From assembly GCA_963783785.1 (NCBI GenBank), contig CAWAOQ010000015.1, positions 153,375-217,374 on the forward strand: a DNA stretch of 64,000 bases. The letters run 5' to 3'. Of this stretch, positions 36,049 through 46,896 are shown one piece after another. Position 1 is the stretch's first letter. Every line of letters starts with the position of its first letter. The notes below the pieces were generated by a model, which had not been told where the DNA came from, ran no database searches, and was given only the letters and a program-made list of their open reading frames with translations. Source of the stretch: CADEEN01 sp963783785 (GTDB taxonomy: Bacteria; Pseudomonadota; Gammaproteobacteria; Burkholderiales; Burkholderiaceae_C). The translations under genes and the position numbers were made by a program.

Positions 36049-37783
36049 TCAGTGGTTGTCCCTGGGCACGAAGGCCCCGCGCTTGCCGCGCAGGAAGTCG
36101 AGGTCGGCGCCTTCGTCGGCCTGCAGCACGTGGTCGGTGTAGAGCTTCCAGTAGCCTGAGTCGAGCTTGGGCACCGGCGGCGTCCAGGCCGTGCGGCGCC
36201 GCGCGAGTTCGGCGTCGTCGACATGCAGGTGCAGCTTGCGCGCCGCCACGTCGAGCGTGATCAGGTCGCCGTTGCGCACCAGCGCCAGCGGGCCGCCGGC
36301 GGCGGCTTCGGGTGCGGTGTGCAGCACCACGGTGCCGTAGGCGGTGCCGCTCATGCGCGCGTCGCTGATGCGGACCATGTCGGTGATGCCCTTCTTCAGC
36401 ACCTTCGGCGGCAGCGGCATGTTGCCGACCTCGGCCATGCCGGGGTAGCCCTTGGGGCCGCAGTTCTTCAGCACCAGCACGCAGGTCTCGTCGACGTCGA
36501 GCGCGTCGTCGTCGATGCGGGTGTGGAAGTCTTCGATGTCCTCGAACACCACCGCGCGGCCGGTGTGCTGCATCAGCGCCGGCGTCGCCGCGCTCGGCTT
36601 GATGACCGCGCCGCGCGGCGCCAGGTTGCCCCGCAGCACCGCGATGCCGGCCTTGGCCTTGAACGGCGTGGCCAGCGGCTTGATGACCTCGGTGTTCCAG
36701 TTCTGCGCGTCGGCGATGTTCTCGGCCACGGTCTTGCCGCTGGCGGTGACGATGCCGGTGTGCAGGTGCGCGGCGATCTCCTTCATCACCACCGGCAGGC
36801 CGCCGGCGTAGCAGAAGTCTTCCATCAGGTACTGGCCGCTGGGCTGCAGGTTGACCAGGCACGGCAGTTCGCTGGCCAGGCGGTCGAAGTCCTCGATCGT
36901 CAGCTTCACGCCCAGGCGCCCGGCGATCGCGATCAGGTGGATCACCGCGTTGGTGCTGCCGCCGATCGCGGCCAGCGTCTTGATCGCGTTCTCGAAGGCC
37001 TCGCGCGTCAGCACCGCCGACAGCTTCTGGTCTTCATGCACCATGTCGACGATGCGCCGCCCGGCGTTGCGCGCGATCACGTTGCGCCGGCCGTCGACGG
37101 CCGGGTAGGCCGCGTTGCCGGGCAGGCCGACGCCGAGCGCCTCGACCATGCTGGCCATCGTCGACGGCGGTGCCCATCGTCATGCAGTGGCCGTGGCTGC
37201 GGTGCATGCAGCTCTCGGCCTCGAAGAAGTCGGCCAGCTTCAGGGTGCCGGCGCGCACCTGCTCGCTCATGCTCCACACGCCCGTGCCCGAGCCGAGCTG
37301 CTGGTCGCGCCAGCGGCCGTTCAGCATCGGGCCGCCGCTGACGCCGATGGTCGGCAGGTCGGCGCTCGCCGCGCCCATCAGCAGCGACGGCGTGGTCTTG
37401 TCGCAGCCCATCAGCAGCACCACGCCGTCGATCGGGTTGCCGCGGATGCTCTCCTCGACGTCCATGCTGGCCAGGTTGCGGTACAGCATCGCGGTCGGCC
37501 GCAGCAGCGTCTCGCCGAGCGACATCACCGGGAACTCGAGCGGGAAGCCGCCGGCCTCGTAGACGCCGATCTTGACCTGCTCGGCCAGCGTGCGGAAATG
37601 CGAGTTGCACGGCGTCAGTTCGGAAAACGTGTTGCAGATGCCGATCACCGGCCGGCCATCGAACTGGTCGTGCGGCACGCCCTTGCCCTTGACCCAGCTG
37701 CGGTAGGCAAAGCCATCGCGGTCCTGGCGGCCGAACCATTGCTGGCTGCGCAATTCGGAGGGAGCCTTCTTCTTCGTCGTCAT
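36049..37783 (-). CDS. IlvD/Edd family sugar-acid dehydratase, one apparent frameshift
   Basis: About 577 residues. [2Fe-2S] dehydratase family with Cys at TPCNSH, MGCDKTTPS and SHGHCMTMGTA. LRSQQWFGRQDRDGFAYRSW at the N-terminus and the GDLITLDVAARKLHL C-terminal barrel place it with arabinonate/xylonate-type aldonate dehydratases rather than IlvD proper. Near 37162-37167 the coding strand has ACCGCCGTCGACG; dropping one G joins MGTA to STMASMVEALG. AAGGT precedes ATG 37783. It would give 2-keto-3-deoxy pentonates or similar. It lies 20 bases after an SDR gene in the operon fed by the sugar ABC importer. Confidence 0.88.
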
Positions 37784-37803
37784 ACCCAGACCTTCGGTGG
37801 ATG

Positions 37804-38562
37804 TCAGTGGATGTGCGAGCCGCCGTTGATGTCGAGTTCGCTGCCGGTGACGTAGCTCGACAGGTCGGAGGCCAGGAAGACCACGCCACCGGCGACCTCG
37901 TGCGCATGGCCGGGGCGGCCCATCGGCACGCTCTTGAGGATGGCGTCGAGGCGCTCGGGCGTCATCAGGCCGGCGATGATGTCGGTGTCGATGAAGCTCG
38001 GGCAGATCGCATTGACGCGGATGTTGTCGGGGCCGAGTTCGCGTGCAGCGGCCTTGGTGTAGCCGAGGATCGCTGCCTTGGCGGCCGAGTAGTGCGAACC
38101 ACCGTAGACGCCGCCGCCGCGCTGCGCCGACACGCTGCTCATGTTGACGATGCTGCCGGTCTGTTGCTTCTTCATCGTCGGCACCACGGCCTGCGTCATG
38201 TACAGCGTGCCGCGCATGTTGACGTCCATCACCAGCGAATACATCTCGGGCGTGACCTCCATCAGCCGTTGCGGGCTGCTGATGCTGGCGATGTTGACCA
38301 GCACGTCGATGCGGCCGAAGTGGGTGACGGCCAGCGCCGCGGCGGCCTCGCACTCGGCCTTGTCGGTGACGTTGCAGCGCGCGCCGAAATGGCCGCGGCC
38401 GGGCAGTGCGCGCGCCGCGGCCTCGGCCGCCGCCGCATCGAGATCGGTGATCAGCACGCGCGCGCCATGCTCGGCCAGCAGCAGGGCGCTGGCCATGCCG
38501 AGGCCCTGCGGGCTCGCCGCGCCGGTGACGATCACCGACTTGCCGGCGAGGAGCGGGCTCAC
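37804..38562 (-). CDS. SDR family oxidoreductase
   Basis: 252 residues: TGAASPQGLGMASALLLAE cofactor motif (an unusual insertion in TGxxxGxG), RCNVTDKAE, NMSSVSAQRGG, YSAAKAAILGYTKAAAREL with Tyr and Lys, and the normal ending SYVTGSELDINGGSHIH. Related bacterial enzymes oxidise aldoses, aldonates or 2-keto-3-deoxy acids. Directly upstream of the IlvD-type dehydratase, it may supply the aldonate or process the dehydrated product. The 278-base gap before ltnD (38563-38840) contains no gene I can support. Confidence 0.87.
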   Translation of the reverse strand: MSPLLAGKSVIVTGAASPQGLGMASALLLAEHGARVLITDLDAAAAEAAARALPGRGHFGARCNVTDKAECEAAAALAVTHFGRIDVLVNIASISSPQRLMEVTPEMYSLVMDVNMRGTLYMTQAVVPTMKKQQTGSIVNMSSVSAQRGGGVYGGSHYSAAKAAILGYTKAAARELGPDNIRVNAICPSFIDTDIIAGLMTPERLDAILKSVPMGRPGHAHEVAGGVVFLASDLSSYVTGSELDINGGSHIH

Positions 38563-38840
38563 CGAGGCGCCTTTCTCAGCACAGCGGCAACGGCGCGCAC
38601 CGCGCGTGCAGGCAAGACGGTCGCTCCATGGGGATTCGGCGCTCCGCCGCGGCGGGCGGCAAATTGTTCACCGCGCCAGGCTCGTTGGCCTCGCGTGATG
38701 AAGGTGTCGTGGAAGCCGCTGCGCATGCGGCCCGAGCCTAGCACCGCATCGAACCGCTCGACCGCGGCCTGCCTCGCAGGGTCTCGCGCTGCGTCGAGCC
38801 GGTGGCGCACCGGTGGACGCCGATGGCGCCCGCGGCGCCC

Positions 38841-39722
38841 TCACTTCTTGCCCTTGCCGTTCAGGGCGCGGTAGGCGCGAATCACCTGGCTGTCGTCGGC
38901 CGCGCCATGGCCGAGGCCCGAGGCGGCGAGGAACATCTGCATCGCGGTGGCCGACAGCGGCAGGCCGGCCTTGAGGGCGCGGCCCTCGCCGAGCACGATG
39001 CCGAGATCCTTGACGAAGATGTCGACCGCACTGGTGACGGCCGGGTCGTCCTGCAACATGCGCGGCCCGCGGTCGCCGAACATCCAGCTGTTGCCGGCCG
39101 ACACGCCGATGATCTCGAGCATCTTGGCCGGGTCCATGCCGGCGCGCTCGGCCAGGTGCAACGCCTCGGCCGCGGCGGCGATGTGCACGCCGCACAGCAG
39201 CTGGTTCACCATCTTGGCGGCCGAGCCCAGGCCCGCGCTGGCGCCGCAGTCGAACACGCGCGAGGCCATCGCGTCGAGCGCCGGCCTGGCACGCGCGAAC
39301 ACCTCGGGGGCACCGGAGACCATCAGCGTGAGCGTGCCGTCGGCCGCGCGCTTGGCACCGCCCGAGGCGGGGGCATCGAGCATCGCCAGGCCCATCGCCT
39401 CGAGCTCGCGGGCGGTGGCCTGCGCCATGGCCGGCGCCTGCGTGCAACCGAGCGCGACGATGGCGCCGCGCGGCAGCGCCGCCGCGGCGCCGCCGTCGAA
39501 CAGCACGGCGCGCGCCTGCTCGCCGGTCACCACCATCAGCCACAACAACTCGGCACCTCGCGCCGCATCGGCCGCGCTGGTGGCTGCGCGGCCACCAGCG
39601 CGCGCGAGCGCGGCGACCGCGTCGGCGCGCATGTCGAAGCCCGCCACCTCGTGTCCCGAGGCCGCCAGGCGAATGGCCATCGGCGCGCCCATCGCGCCCA
39701 GGCCGATGAAACCGATCCGCAT
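38841..39722 (-). CDS. ltnD: L-threonate dehydrogenase-type 3-hydroxyacid dehydrogenase (LtnD)
   Basis: Beta-hydroxyacid dehydrogenase of 293 residues: GFIGLGAMGAPMAIRLA, LDAPASGGAKRAADGTLTLM, GSAAKMVNQLLCGVHIAAAA (catalytic Lys), AGNSWMFGDRGPRM and SAVDIFVKDLGIVLGEGRAL. The last two blocks match E. coli YgbJ/LtnD closely. LtnD oxidises L-threonate at C2 to 2-oxo-tetronate with NAD. The genes for the next three steps (otnI, otnK, otnC) lie across the regulator at 44959-47703, which makes the assignment strong. It lies nine bases after the ABC permease stop. Confidence 0.9.
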   Translation of the reverse strand: MRIGFIGLGAMGAPMAIRLAASGHEVAGFDMRADAVAALARAGGRAATSAADAARGAELLWLMVVTGEQARAVLFDGGAAAALPRGAIVALGCTQAPAMAQATARELEAMGLAMLDAPASGGAKRAADGTLTLMVSGAPEVFARARPALDAMASRVFDCGASAGLGSAAKMVNQLLCGVHIAAAAEALHLAERAGMDPAKMLEIIGVSAGNSWMFGDRGPRMLQDDPAVTSAVDIFVKDLGIVLGEGRALKAGLPLSATAMQMFLAASGLGHGAADDSQVIRAYRALNGKGKK

Positions 39723-39731
39723 GGCGTCCGC

Positions 39732-40625
39732 CTATTCCTTGACTGAGCCGGTGAGCCCCGAGACGTAGTACTCGACGAAGAACGAGTAGATGAACGCCAC
39801 CGGCAGCGAGCCGAGCAGGGCCCCCGCCATCAGCGCGCCCCAGTGGTAGACATCGCCCTCGACCAGCTCGGTGACGACGCCGACCGGCACGGTCTTGACT
39901 TCGGACGACGAGATGAAGGTCAGCGCGTAGATGAACTCGTTCCACGACAGCGTGAAGGCGAAGATGCCTGCCGAGATCAGCCCCGGCACCGCCAGCGGCA
40001 GCACGATCTTGGTCAGGATCTGCCAGCGGTTGGCGCCGTCGATCAGCGCGCACTCCTCGAGTTCGTAGGGGATCGAGCGGAAGTAGCCCATCAGGAGCCA
40101 GGTGCTGAACGGGATCAGGAAGGTCGGGTAGGTCAGGATCAGCGCCCAGCGGGTGTCGAACAGGCCGAGCTGGTTGACGATCGCCGCCAGCGGGATGAAC
40201 AGGATCGACGGCGGCACCAGGTAGGCCAGGAAGATCGACAGGCCGATCTGCTTGGCGCCCTGGAAGCGCAGCCGCTCGATCGCGTAGGCCGCGAACACCG
40301 AGCAGGCCAGCGAGACGAAGGTCGCCACCACCGACACCAGCACCGTGTTCCACATCCACTCGGGGTAGGCGGTGTTGAACAGCAGCTTCTTGAAGTGGGC
40401 CAGCGTCGGCGCGATGACCCAGAACGGGTTGCCGGTGCGCGACAGCAGTTCGTTGTCGGGCTTCACCGAAGTGATCGCCATCCAGTAGAACGGGAACAGC
40501 AGCACGATCAGGAAGACGATCAGCGGCAGGTAGATCGTCACGAACTTGCGCGACGGTGTGTCGAGGTAGCTCATGCCGACGGTGTCGGTCGACGCCGAGC
40601 TCGCGCCGGCTCCGGTCGTGCTCAT
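39732..40625 (-). CDS. Carbohydrate ABC transporter permease (MalG-like)
   Basis: 297 residues, six predicted membrane helices starting with FVTIYLPLIVFLIVLLFPFY. The EAA loop is EECALIDGANRWQ, the contact site for the ATPase. MalG/UgpE-type permeases pair with a MalF type, here the adjacent upstream gene whose stop overlaps this ATG by four bases. The importer probably brings in four-carbon or similar acid sugars, as inferred from ltnD and the otn genes. Confidence 0.92.
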   Translation of the reverse strand: MSTTGAGASSASTDTVGMSYLDTPSRKFVTIYLPLIVFLIVLLFPFYWMAITSVKPDNELLSRTGNPFWVIAPTLAHFKKLLFNTAYPEWMWNTVLVSVVATFVSLACSVFAAYAIERLRFQGAKQIGLSIFLAYLVPPSILFIPLAAIVNQLGLFDTRWALILTYPTFLIPFSTWLLMGYFRSIPYELEECALIDGANRWQILTKIVLPLAVPGLISAGIFAFTLSWNEFIYALTFISSSEVKTVPVGVVTELVEGDVYHWGALMAGALLGSLPVAFIYSFFVEYYVSGLTGSVKE

Positions 40626-41530
40626 TTGTCGGCTCCCCCTTGCTGCCAGGCGCGCCGCTGCAACCCGAAGTAGCTGAACATGATGGCGGCCAGCAGGAAC
40701 GGCACCATCGCGATCGAGATCGCCGCGCCTTCGCCGAGCGCGCCGCCGGAGATGGCGCGCTGGAACGACAGCGTGGCCATCAGGTGCGTGGCGTTGAGCG
40801 GCCCGCCGCGGGTGATGACGTAGATCAGCTGGAAGTCGGTGAAGGTGAACAGCACCGAGAAGGTCATCACCACCGCGATGATCGGCGTCAGCAGCGGCAG
40901 CGTGACGTGGCGGAACTGCTGCCAACGCGACGCGCCGTCGATCGCCGAGGCCTCGTAGTACGAGGGCGAGATCGTCTGCAGCCCGGCCAGCAGCGTGATC
41001 GCGACGAACGGGATGCCGCGCCAGATGTTGGCGGCGATCACCGACAGCCGCGCGTTCCAGGGTTCGCCGAGGAAATCGATGTACTTGTCGATCAGCCCCA
41101 TCTTGACCAGCATCCAGCTGATGATCGAGAACTGGGCGTCGTAGATCCACCAGAACGCGATCGCCGACAGCGCGGTGGGCACGATGTAGGGCAGCAGGAT
41201 GACGGCGCGGAAGAAGGTCTTGAAGCGGATGTTGCGGTTGAGCAGCATCGCCAGCCACAGGCCGAGGCCGAACTTGATGACGCTGGCGACGAAGGTGTAG
41301 AAGAGGGTGTTGAAGAGGGCCAGCCGCGTGACGGCGTCACCCCACAGGAACTGGTAGTTCTCGAGGCCGATCCACTCGCCCGCCCGCCCGACCTTGGTAT
41401 CGGTGAAGCCGAGCCAGAAGCCCAGCCCGAGCGGGTAGGTCAGGAACAGCAGCAGCAGCACCGCGGCCGGCAGCATGAACAGCAGGCCCAGCGCGTTGCG
41501 GCTGTTCTGGAGTCGTTCGATGAGGATCAT
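40622..41530 (-). CDS. Carbohydrate ABC transporter permease (MalF-like)
   Basis: 302 residues. First helix LGLLFMLPAAVLLLLFLTYP, then the SFRAVILLPYIVPTALSAIA-like block (FRAVILLPYIVPTALSAIAF) and the EAA loop YEASAIDGASRWQQF. It is the partner of the MalG-like permease, with which it overlaps by ATGA. It lies 92 bases downstream of the binding-protein gene, a gap that may help make more binding protein than membrane subunits. Confidence 0.92.
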   Translation of the reverse strand: MILIERLQNSRNALGLLFMLPAAVLLLLFLTYPLGLGFWLGFTDTKVGRAGEWIGLENYQFLWGDAVTRLALFNTLFYTFVASVIKFGLGLWLAMLLNRNIRFKTFFRAVILLPYIVPTALSAIAFWWIYDAQFSIISWMLVKMGLIDKYIDFLGEPWNARLSVIAANIWRGIPFVAITLLAGLQTISPSYYEASAIDGASRWQQFRHVTLPLLTPIIAVVMTFSVLFTFTDFQLIYVITRGGPLNATHLMATLSFQRAISGGALGEGAAISIAMVPFLLAAIMFSYFGLQRRAWQQGGADK

Positions 41531-41622
41531 GGCGCGAGGGGCGTAGGCGGCCGGTCGCGGGCGCGCGACGGCGCCGGGCATCACGCGCCATCGCGGTGAT
41601 GCCCGACGCCGGCAGCGGTCGG

Positions 41623-42951
41623 TCAGACCTTGTAGTAACGCTCGGCGCGCTTCTGTGCGCGCTCGGCGGCTTCCTTCGGCGTCTTCGATCCGCTCGCCGC
41701 CTCGGCCACCATGTTGGTGACGATGAAGTCGGCCGCGGCGCCCGCCGAGGCGTAGCCCAGCTTGCCGGCATAGCCTGCCGGCCGCAGGTTCTTGACGCAA
41801 TCGCGGTACGGCGTGTGCTTCGGGTCCGAGGTCCAGATCGCGGCCTTCGTGTACTCCGCGAGCGGCGGGGCGATGTAGCCACCGGCCGCGGTGAGCCACG
41901 GATCGAACTGCTCCTGTTCCATCATGAAGCGCAGGAACTCCTTGGCTGCCTGCGGGTACTTGGTGTACTTCATGACCATCTGGTTGAAGAACAGGTGCGA
42001 CTCGGTCGGCACGCCGACCGGGCCGATCGGGTACTGCGCATGCTGCACGTCTTCCTTCAGGTCCCTGACCTTCTGGTCGGTCGAGTTCTTGGTGGCGTAG
42101 TAGATCGAGATGCCGTTGTTGGTCAGGCTGATCTGACCGTCCAGGAAGGCCTTGTTGTTGTTCGGGTCCAGCCACGACAGCGTGCCCGGGACGAAGGTCG
42201 CGTACATCTCCTTGGCGTACTCGAGCGCCTTGATCGTCTCGGGGCTGTCGATCACGACCTTGTTGTTCTCGTCGACCAGCTTGCCGCCGTGCGACCAGAT
42301 CAGCCAGTTCGTCCACAGGCCGTCGCCGGTCGCGTTGCCCAGTGCAAAACCGGACGGCGTGCCCTTGGCATGCAGCGCCTTCAGCAGCGCGAGGAAGCCG
42401 GTGGTGTCCTTCGGGAAGGTGTCGAAGCCGGCCGCCTTCACATGGCTCTGGCGGTAGACCAGCATCGCGCCGGCGGCGCCCAGCGCGACGCCGATCCACT
42501 TCTTGCCATCGGGGCGCAGGTAGGCCTCGCAGGCCGGGAACCAGCCGCCGTACTTCTTGCCCAGGTAGGTGGCCAGGTCGGTCACGTCGAGCAGCTTCTC
42601 GGGGTACAGGTTGGCGTCGTCGTTGGTCGACAGGATGATGTCCGGGCCGGCGCCGGTGTTGGCGGCCACCGCCGCCTTCGGGCGCACGTCTTCCCAGCCT
42701 TCGTTGTCGACGCGCACCTCGATGCCGGTCTTCTCGGTGAACTTCTTGACGTTGGCCATGTAGGCGTCGATGTCGCCCTGCACGAAGCGGCTCCAGCGCA
42801 GCACGCGCAGCTTGGCGCCCTTCTCGGGCTTGAAGGTCAGCGCGGTCTGCGCGTGGACGGCGGGCGCCCAGATCGCGCCGGCGCCCAGTGCGGTGCTCGC
42901 GGCGATGCCGGCGGTGCCTTCCAGGAAGCGGCGGCGGTTGAATTGGTCCAT
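41623..42951 (-). CDS. Sugar ABC transporter substrate-binding protein with Tat signal
   Basis: 442 residues of the cluster with extracellular family 1 binding proteins. The N-terminus has a twin-arginine signal (FNRRRFLEGTAGIAASTALG) ending APAVHAQT, so it is exported folded. The mature part has LRVLRWSRFVQGDIDAYM, GAGPDIILSTNDDANLYPEK, and WTNWLIWSHGGKLVDENN. The ligand is not readable from sequence; pathway context points to an acid sugar, which is unusual for this family, more often used for neutral sugars. Gene complete, in the middle of the importer operon. Confidence 0.91.
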   Translation of the reverse strand: MDQFNRRRFLEGTAGIAASTALGAGAIWAPAVHAQTALTFKPEKGAKLRVLRWSRFVQGDIDAYMANVKKFTEKTGIEVRVDNEGWEDVRPKAAVAANTGAGPDIILSTNDDANLYPEKLLDVTDLATYLGKKYGGWFPACEAYLRPDGKKWIGVALGAAGAMLVYRQSHVKAAGFDTFPKDTTGFLALLKALHAKGTPSGFALGNATGDGLWTNWLIWSHGGKLVDENNKVVIDSPETIKALEYAKEMYATFVPGTLSWLDPNNNKAFLDGQISLTNNGISIYYATKNSTDQKVRDLKEDVQHAQYPIGPVGVPTESHLFFNQMVMKYTKYPQAAKEFLRFMMEQEQFDPWLTAAGGYIAPPLAEYTKAAIWTSDPKHTPYRDCVKNLRPAGYAGKLGYASAGAAADFIVTNMVAEAASGSKTPKEAAERAQKRAERYYKV

Positions 42952-43013
42952 CTGGGTTCTCCTTGCTTGTGGAAGGTGCTCGTTGTCGGCACCAGGGTGT
43001 GGAAAGGGTCGGT

Positions 43014-44096
<1,083 letters not shown>

Positions 44097-44154
44097 CGAG
44101 GGAAATCTCCGGGTCTCATTACGCCGCGCGGTGCTTGGCACGGCGCTGGGCGCA

Positions 44155-44179
44155 CTTGTATGATGACCAGACTACCATG
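44155..44179. promoter_or_regulatory. Possible operator/promoter between importer operon and gntR
   Basis: The sequence CTTGTATGATGACCAGACTACCATG overlaps the gntR start and contains TTGT-N6-ACCA plus a second ACCA, half-sites of the FadR-type GntR consensus, but not a clean palindrome. Its position between the two divergent operons is where the regulator should bind. Confidence 0.25.
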
Positions 44180-44947
44180 TCAATTATCGTTTCAGCCCGG
44201 ATTGACCCGAAGCAGATCAGCCGAGCGGACGGTTTTCGCCTCGAGGCCGAGCGGCTTTCGGACCGGCTTGCGGCGAAGATTGCGGAGCGGATCGACAGTG
44301 GCGCGCTCAAGCCCGGCGACCGCCTGCCCACCGAGTTGCAGTTTGCCGCCGCGTATGGCGTGTCGCGCACCGTGGTGCGCGAGGCCGTGCACCAGCTCAA
44401 GTCGCAGGGGCTGGTGCGATCGCGCCAGGGTTCGGGCGTGTTCGTCACCGCGCCGCCGGCACACCGCGCGCTGGCCTTCGACCCCAAGCTGCTCGAATCG
44501 ATGGAAGCGGTGGTGCAGATGGTGGAACTGCGCCGCGTCGTCGAAGGCGAGATGGCGGCACTCGCGGCGCAACGCGCGACGAAGTCCCAGCTGACGGCGC
44601 TGCGGCGAACACTGGCCACGGTCGACGCGGCCACCGAGAGCGGCGAGCTCGGCGTCGAAGAAGACCTGGCCTTCCATCGCGCCATCGGCGAGGCCACCGG
44701 CAACCCGCAGTTCCTGCGCCTGCTGGCCGTGCTGGAGGACTACACGCGCGACGCGATGACGGTGGCCAAGGGCTACGAGTCGATGCGCGCCGATTTCATG
44801 GAGCAGGTGCGCAACGAGCACCGCGCGATCCTCGCCGCGATCGCGGCGGGTGACGAGAAGGCGGCGCGCCGTGCCGCGATCAAGCACCACCGCAACGGCG
44901 AGGAACGCCTGGTGGCCAGCGGCGTCATCCGGCCCGCGAACGCCTGA
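44177..44947 (+). CDS. GntR family regulator, FadR subfamily (four-carbon acid-sugar locus)
   Basis: 256 residues from ATG 44177 (MSIIVSARIDPKQISRADGF). Winged helix: LAAKIAERIDSGALKPGDRL, PTELQFAAAYGVSRTVVREA, VHQLKSQGLVRSRQGSGVFV. FCD ligand domain: EEDLAFHRAIGEATGNPQFL and QVRNEHRAILAAIAAGDEKA with metal His. It divides the importer/ltnD operon from the otnK-otnC-otnI-denD operon and most likely represses both until an acid-sugar signal binds. A 14-codon longer start exists at 44135 but would run through the probable promoter. Confidence 0.9.
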   Translation: MSIIVSARIDPKQISRADGFRLEAERLSDRLAAKIAERIDSGALKPGDRLPTELQFAAAYGVSRTVVREAVHQLKSQGLVRSRQGSGVFVTAPPAHRALAFDPKLLESMEAVVQMVELRRVVEGEMAALAAQRATKSQLTALRRTLATVDAATESGELGVEEDLAFHRAIGEATGNPQFLRLLAVLEDYTRDAMTVAKGYESMRADFMEQVRNEHRAILAAIAAGDEKAARRAAIKHHRNGEERLVASGVIRPANA

Positions 44948-44958
44948 CGCACCACACC

Positions 44959-46228
44959 ATGAACGCAACCTGCGCTCGGCGTCATCGCCGACGATTTCAC
45001 CGGCGCGACCGACGTCGCCGGGATGCTGGTGCAAGCCGGCATGTCGGCCCTGCTGGCCATCGGCGTACCGCCGGCCGATGCCGTGCTCGATGCCGACGCG
45101 ATCGTGGTGGCGTTGAAGTCGCGCACGGTCCCGGCCGCCGACGCGGTGCGCGAGTCGCTGGCCGCGCTGGAGCGCCTGCGCGCCGCCGGTTGCCGACGCT
45201 TCTATTTCAAGGTCTGCTCGACCTTCGACTCGACGCCGCGCGGCAACATCGGCCCGGTGGCCGAGGCCCTGATGGCCGCGCTGGGCACCGACTTCGCGAT
45301 CGCCTGCCCGGCATTCCCCGAGAACGGCCGCAGCGTCTACCGCGGCCACCTGTTCGTCGGCGACCTGCTGCTGTCGGACTCGGGCATGCGCAACCACCCG
45401 CTGACGCCGATGACCGATGCCAACCTGGTGCGCTGGCTGCAGGCGCAGACCACGTTGCGCGTCGGCCTGCTGCGACACGATGCGGTGGCGGCCGGCACCG
45501 ATGCGGTGGCCGCGCGCATCGCCGCGCTGCGCGCCGACGGCGTGCGCATCGCGGTCGCCGATGCGATCGACAACGCCGACCTGCGCACGCTGGGCGCCGC
45601 CTGTGCCGACCTGCCGCTCGTGGTGGCCGGCTCGGGGCTCGCGCTCGGGCTGCCCGCGCCCTATGCCGCGCGCGGCTGGGTCCGACCCGACGCCCAGGCC
45701 GCGGCCCTGCCGGCCGTGGGCGGCCACGCCGCGGTGCTGTCGGGCTCGTGCTCGACCGCCACCAATGCACAGGTGCAGCATTGGCTGCAGGCCGGCCTGC
45801 CGGCATTTCGCATCGATGCGCTGCGCCTCGCCGAAGGTGCGCCGCTGGCCGCCCAGGCACTGGCCTGGGCCGACAGCCGCCTGGCGCAGGGGCCGGTGCT
45901 GGTGTACGCCACCGCCGCCGCCGATGACGTCAAGGCCGTGCAGCAGCAACTCGGCGCCGAGCGTGCGGGCAGCCTGGTCGAGGCCTGCCTGGCCGAGATC
46001 GCCACCGGTTTGCTCGACCGCGGCGTGCGGCGCCTCGTCGTTGCCGGCGGCGAGACGTCGGGCGCCGTCGTGCAAGCCCTGCAGGTGCAGCGCCTGCGCG
46101 TCGGTGCGACGATCGACCCCGGCGTGCCGTGGACGCAGGCCGAGGGCCGGCCCCTGCTGCTGGCGTTGAAGTCGGGCAATTTCGGCAGCGTCGATTTCTT
46201 CGCCAAGGCCTTGGCGATGGTCCGGTGA
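44959..46228 (+). CDS. otnK: Four-carbon acid sugar kinase (DUF1537, OtnK/DtnK type), one apparent frameshift
   Basis: About 423 residues. DUF1537 kinases phosphorylate 3-oxo-tetronate (OtnK), D-threonate or L-threonate. Motifs: GVIADDFTGATDVAGMLVQ at the N-terminus, FYFKVCSTFDSTPRGNIGPV, CPAFPENGRSVYRGHLFVG, VAGGETSGAVVQAL and LALKSGNFGSVDFF (C-terminal ATP domain). The first five codons are in another frame: ATG AAC GCA ACC is followed by TGCGCTCGGC with one base too many near 44972. Twelve bases after gntR and one base before otnC. With otnI and otnC present, the OtnK role (3-oxo-tetronate 4-kinase) is the best fit. Confidence 0.9.
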
Positions 46229-46229
46229 G

Positions 46230-46886
46230 ATGACCACCGAGGCCTTGCGCGAAGAGCTCTGCCGCGTCGGCGCGTCGCTGTTCGATCGCGGCTACGTGCA
46301 TGCCACCGCGGGCAACCTCAGCGCGCGCGTCGAGGGCGGTTACCTGATCACGCCGACCGACGCCTGCCTCGGCTTCCTCGATCCGCCACAGCTGGCCTTC
46401 GTCGACGATGCCGGCGTGCAGCACAGCGGCGCGCGGGCGAGCAAGACCTTGGCGCTGCACCGCGCGATCTACGCCGCCGACCCCGCCGCACGCTGCGTGA
46501 TCCACACCCACAGCACGCACCTGGTGGCCTTGACGCTGGCCGGCGTGTGGCGCGAGGCCGATGTGCTGCCGCCGATCACGCCGTACTTCGTGATGAAGGT
46601 CGGCCACGTGCCGCTGCTGCAGTACCACCGGCCGGGCCATCCGGAGGTCGCGGCGCAGGTCGCGGCGCTGATCGCCGCCGCGCGCGGCCGCAATGTGCCG
46701 ATCCGTGCGGTGCTGCTCGATCGGCTCGGCCCCGTCGTCTGGCACGAGACGCCGGCCGCCGCGATGGCGGTGCTCGAAGAGCTCGAAGAGACCGCGCGGC
46801 TGTGGCTGATGACGAACCCGAAGCCGGCCGCGCTGGCCGATGAACAACTGGCCGAGCTGCGCGCGCAGTTCGGCGCCCACTGGTAA
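46230..46886 (+). CDS. otnC: 3-oxo-tetronate 4-phosphate decarboxylase (class II aldolase family, OtnC)
   Basis: Class II aldolase/adducin-fold enzyme of 218 residues. Metal site and fold motifs: ATAGNLSARVEGGYLITPTD split across the N-terminus, SKTLALHRAIYAADPAARCV, HTHSTHLVALT (two metal His) and LPPITPYFVMKVGHVPLLQY. OtnC decarboxylates 3-oxo-tetronate 4-phosphate to dihydroxyacetone phosphate, the last step of the L-threonate and D-erythronate route. Placement between otnK and otnI is the standard order. The gene is complete and starts one base after otnK ends. Confidence 0.92.
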   Translation: MTTEALREELCRVGASLFDRGYVHATAGNLSARVEGGYLITPTDACLGFLDPPQLAFVDDAGVQHSGARASKTLALHRAIYAADPAARCVIHTHSTHLVALTLAGVWREADVLPPITPYFVMKVGHVPLLQYHRPGHPEVAAQVAALIAAARGRNVPIRAVLLDRLGPVVWHETPAAAMAVLEELEETARLWLMTNPKPAALADEQLAELRAQFGAHW

Positions 46887-46896
46887 ACCTGACACG

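Noticed and set aside
36049..37783. IlvD (branched-chain amino-acid dihydroxyacid dehydratase)
   Set aside because: N-terminal pattern and context with SDR, ltnD and sugar importer fit aldonate dehydratases of the same superfamily better.
38559..38810. 83-codon minus-strand frame between ltnD and the SDR
   Set aside because: No ribosome site, no hydrophobic or domain pattern, and weak codon bias; probably non-coding.
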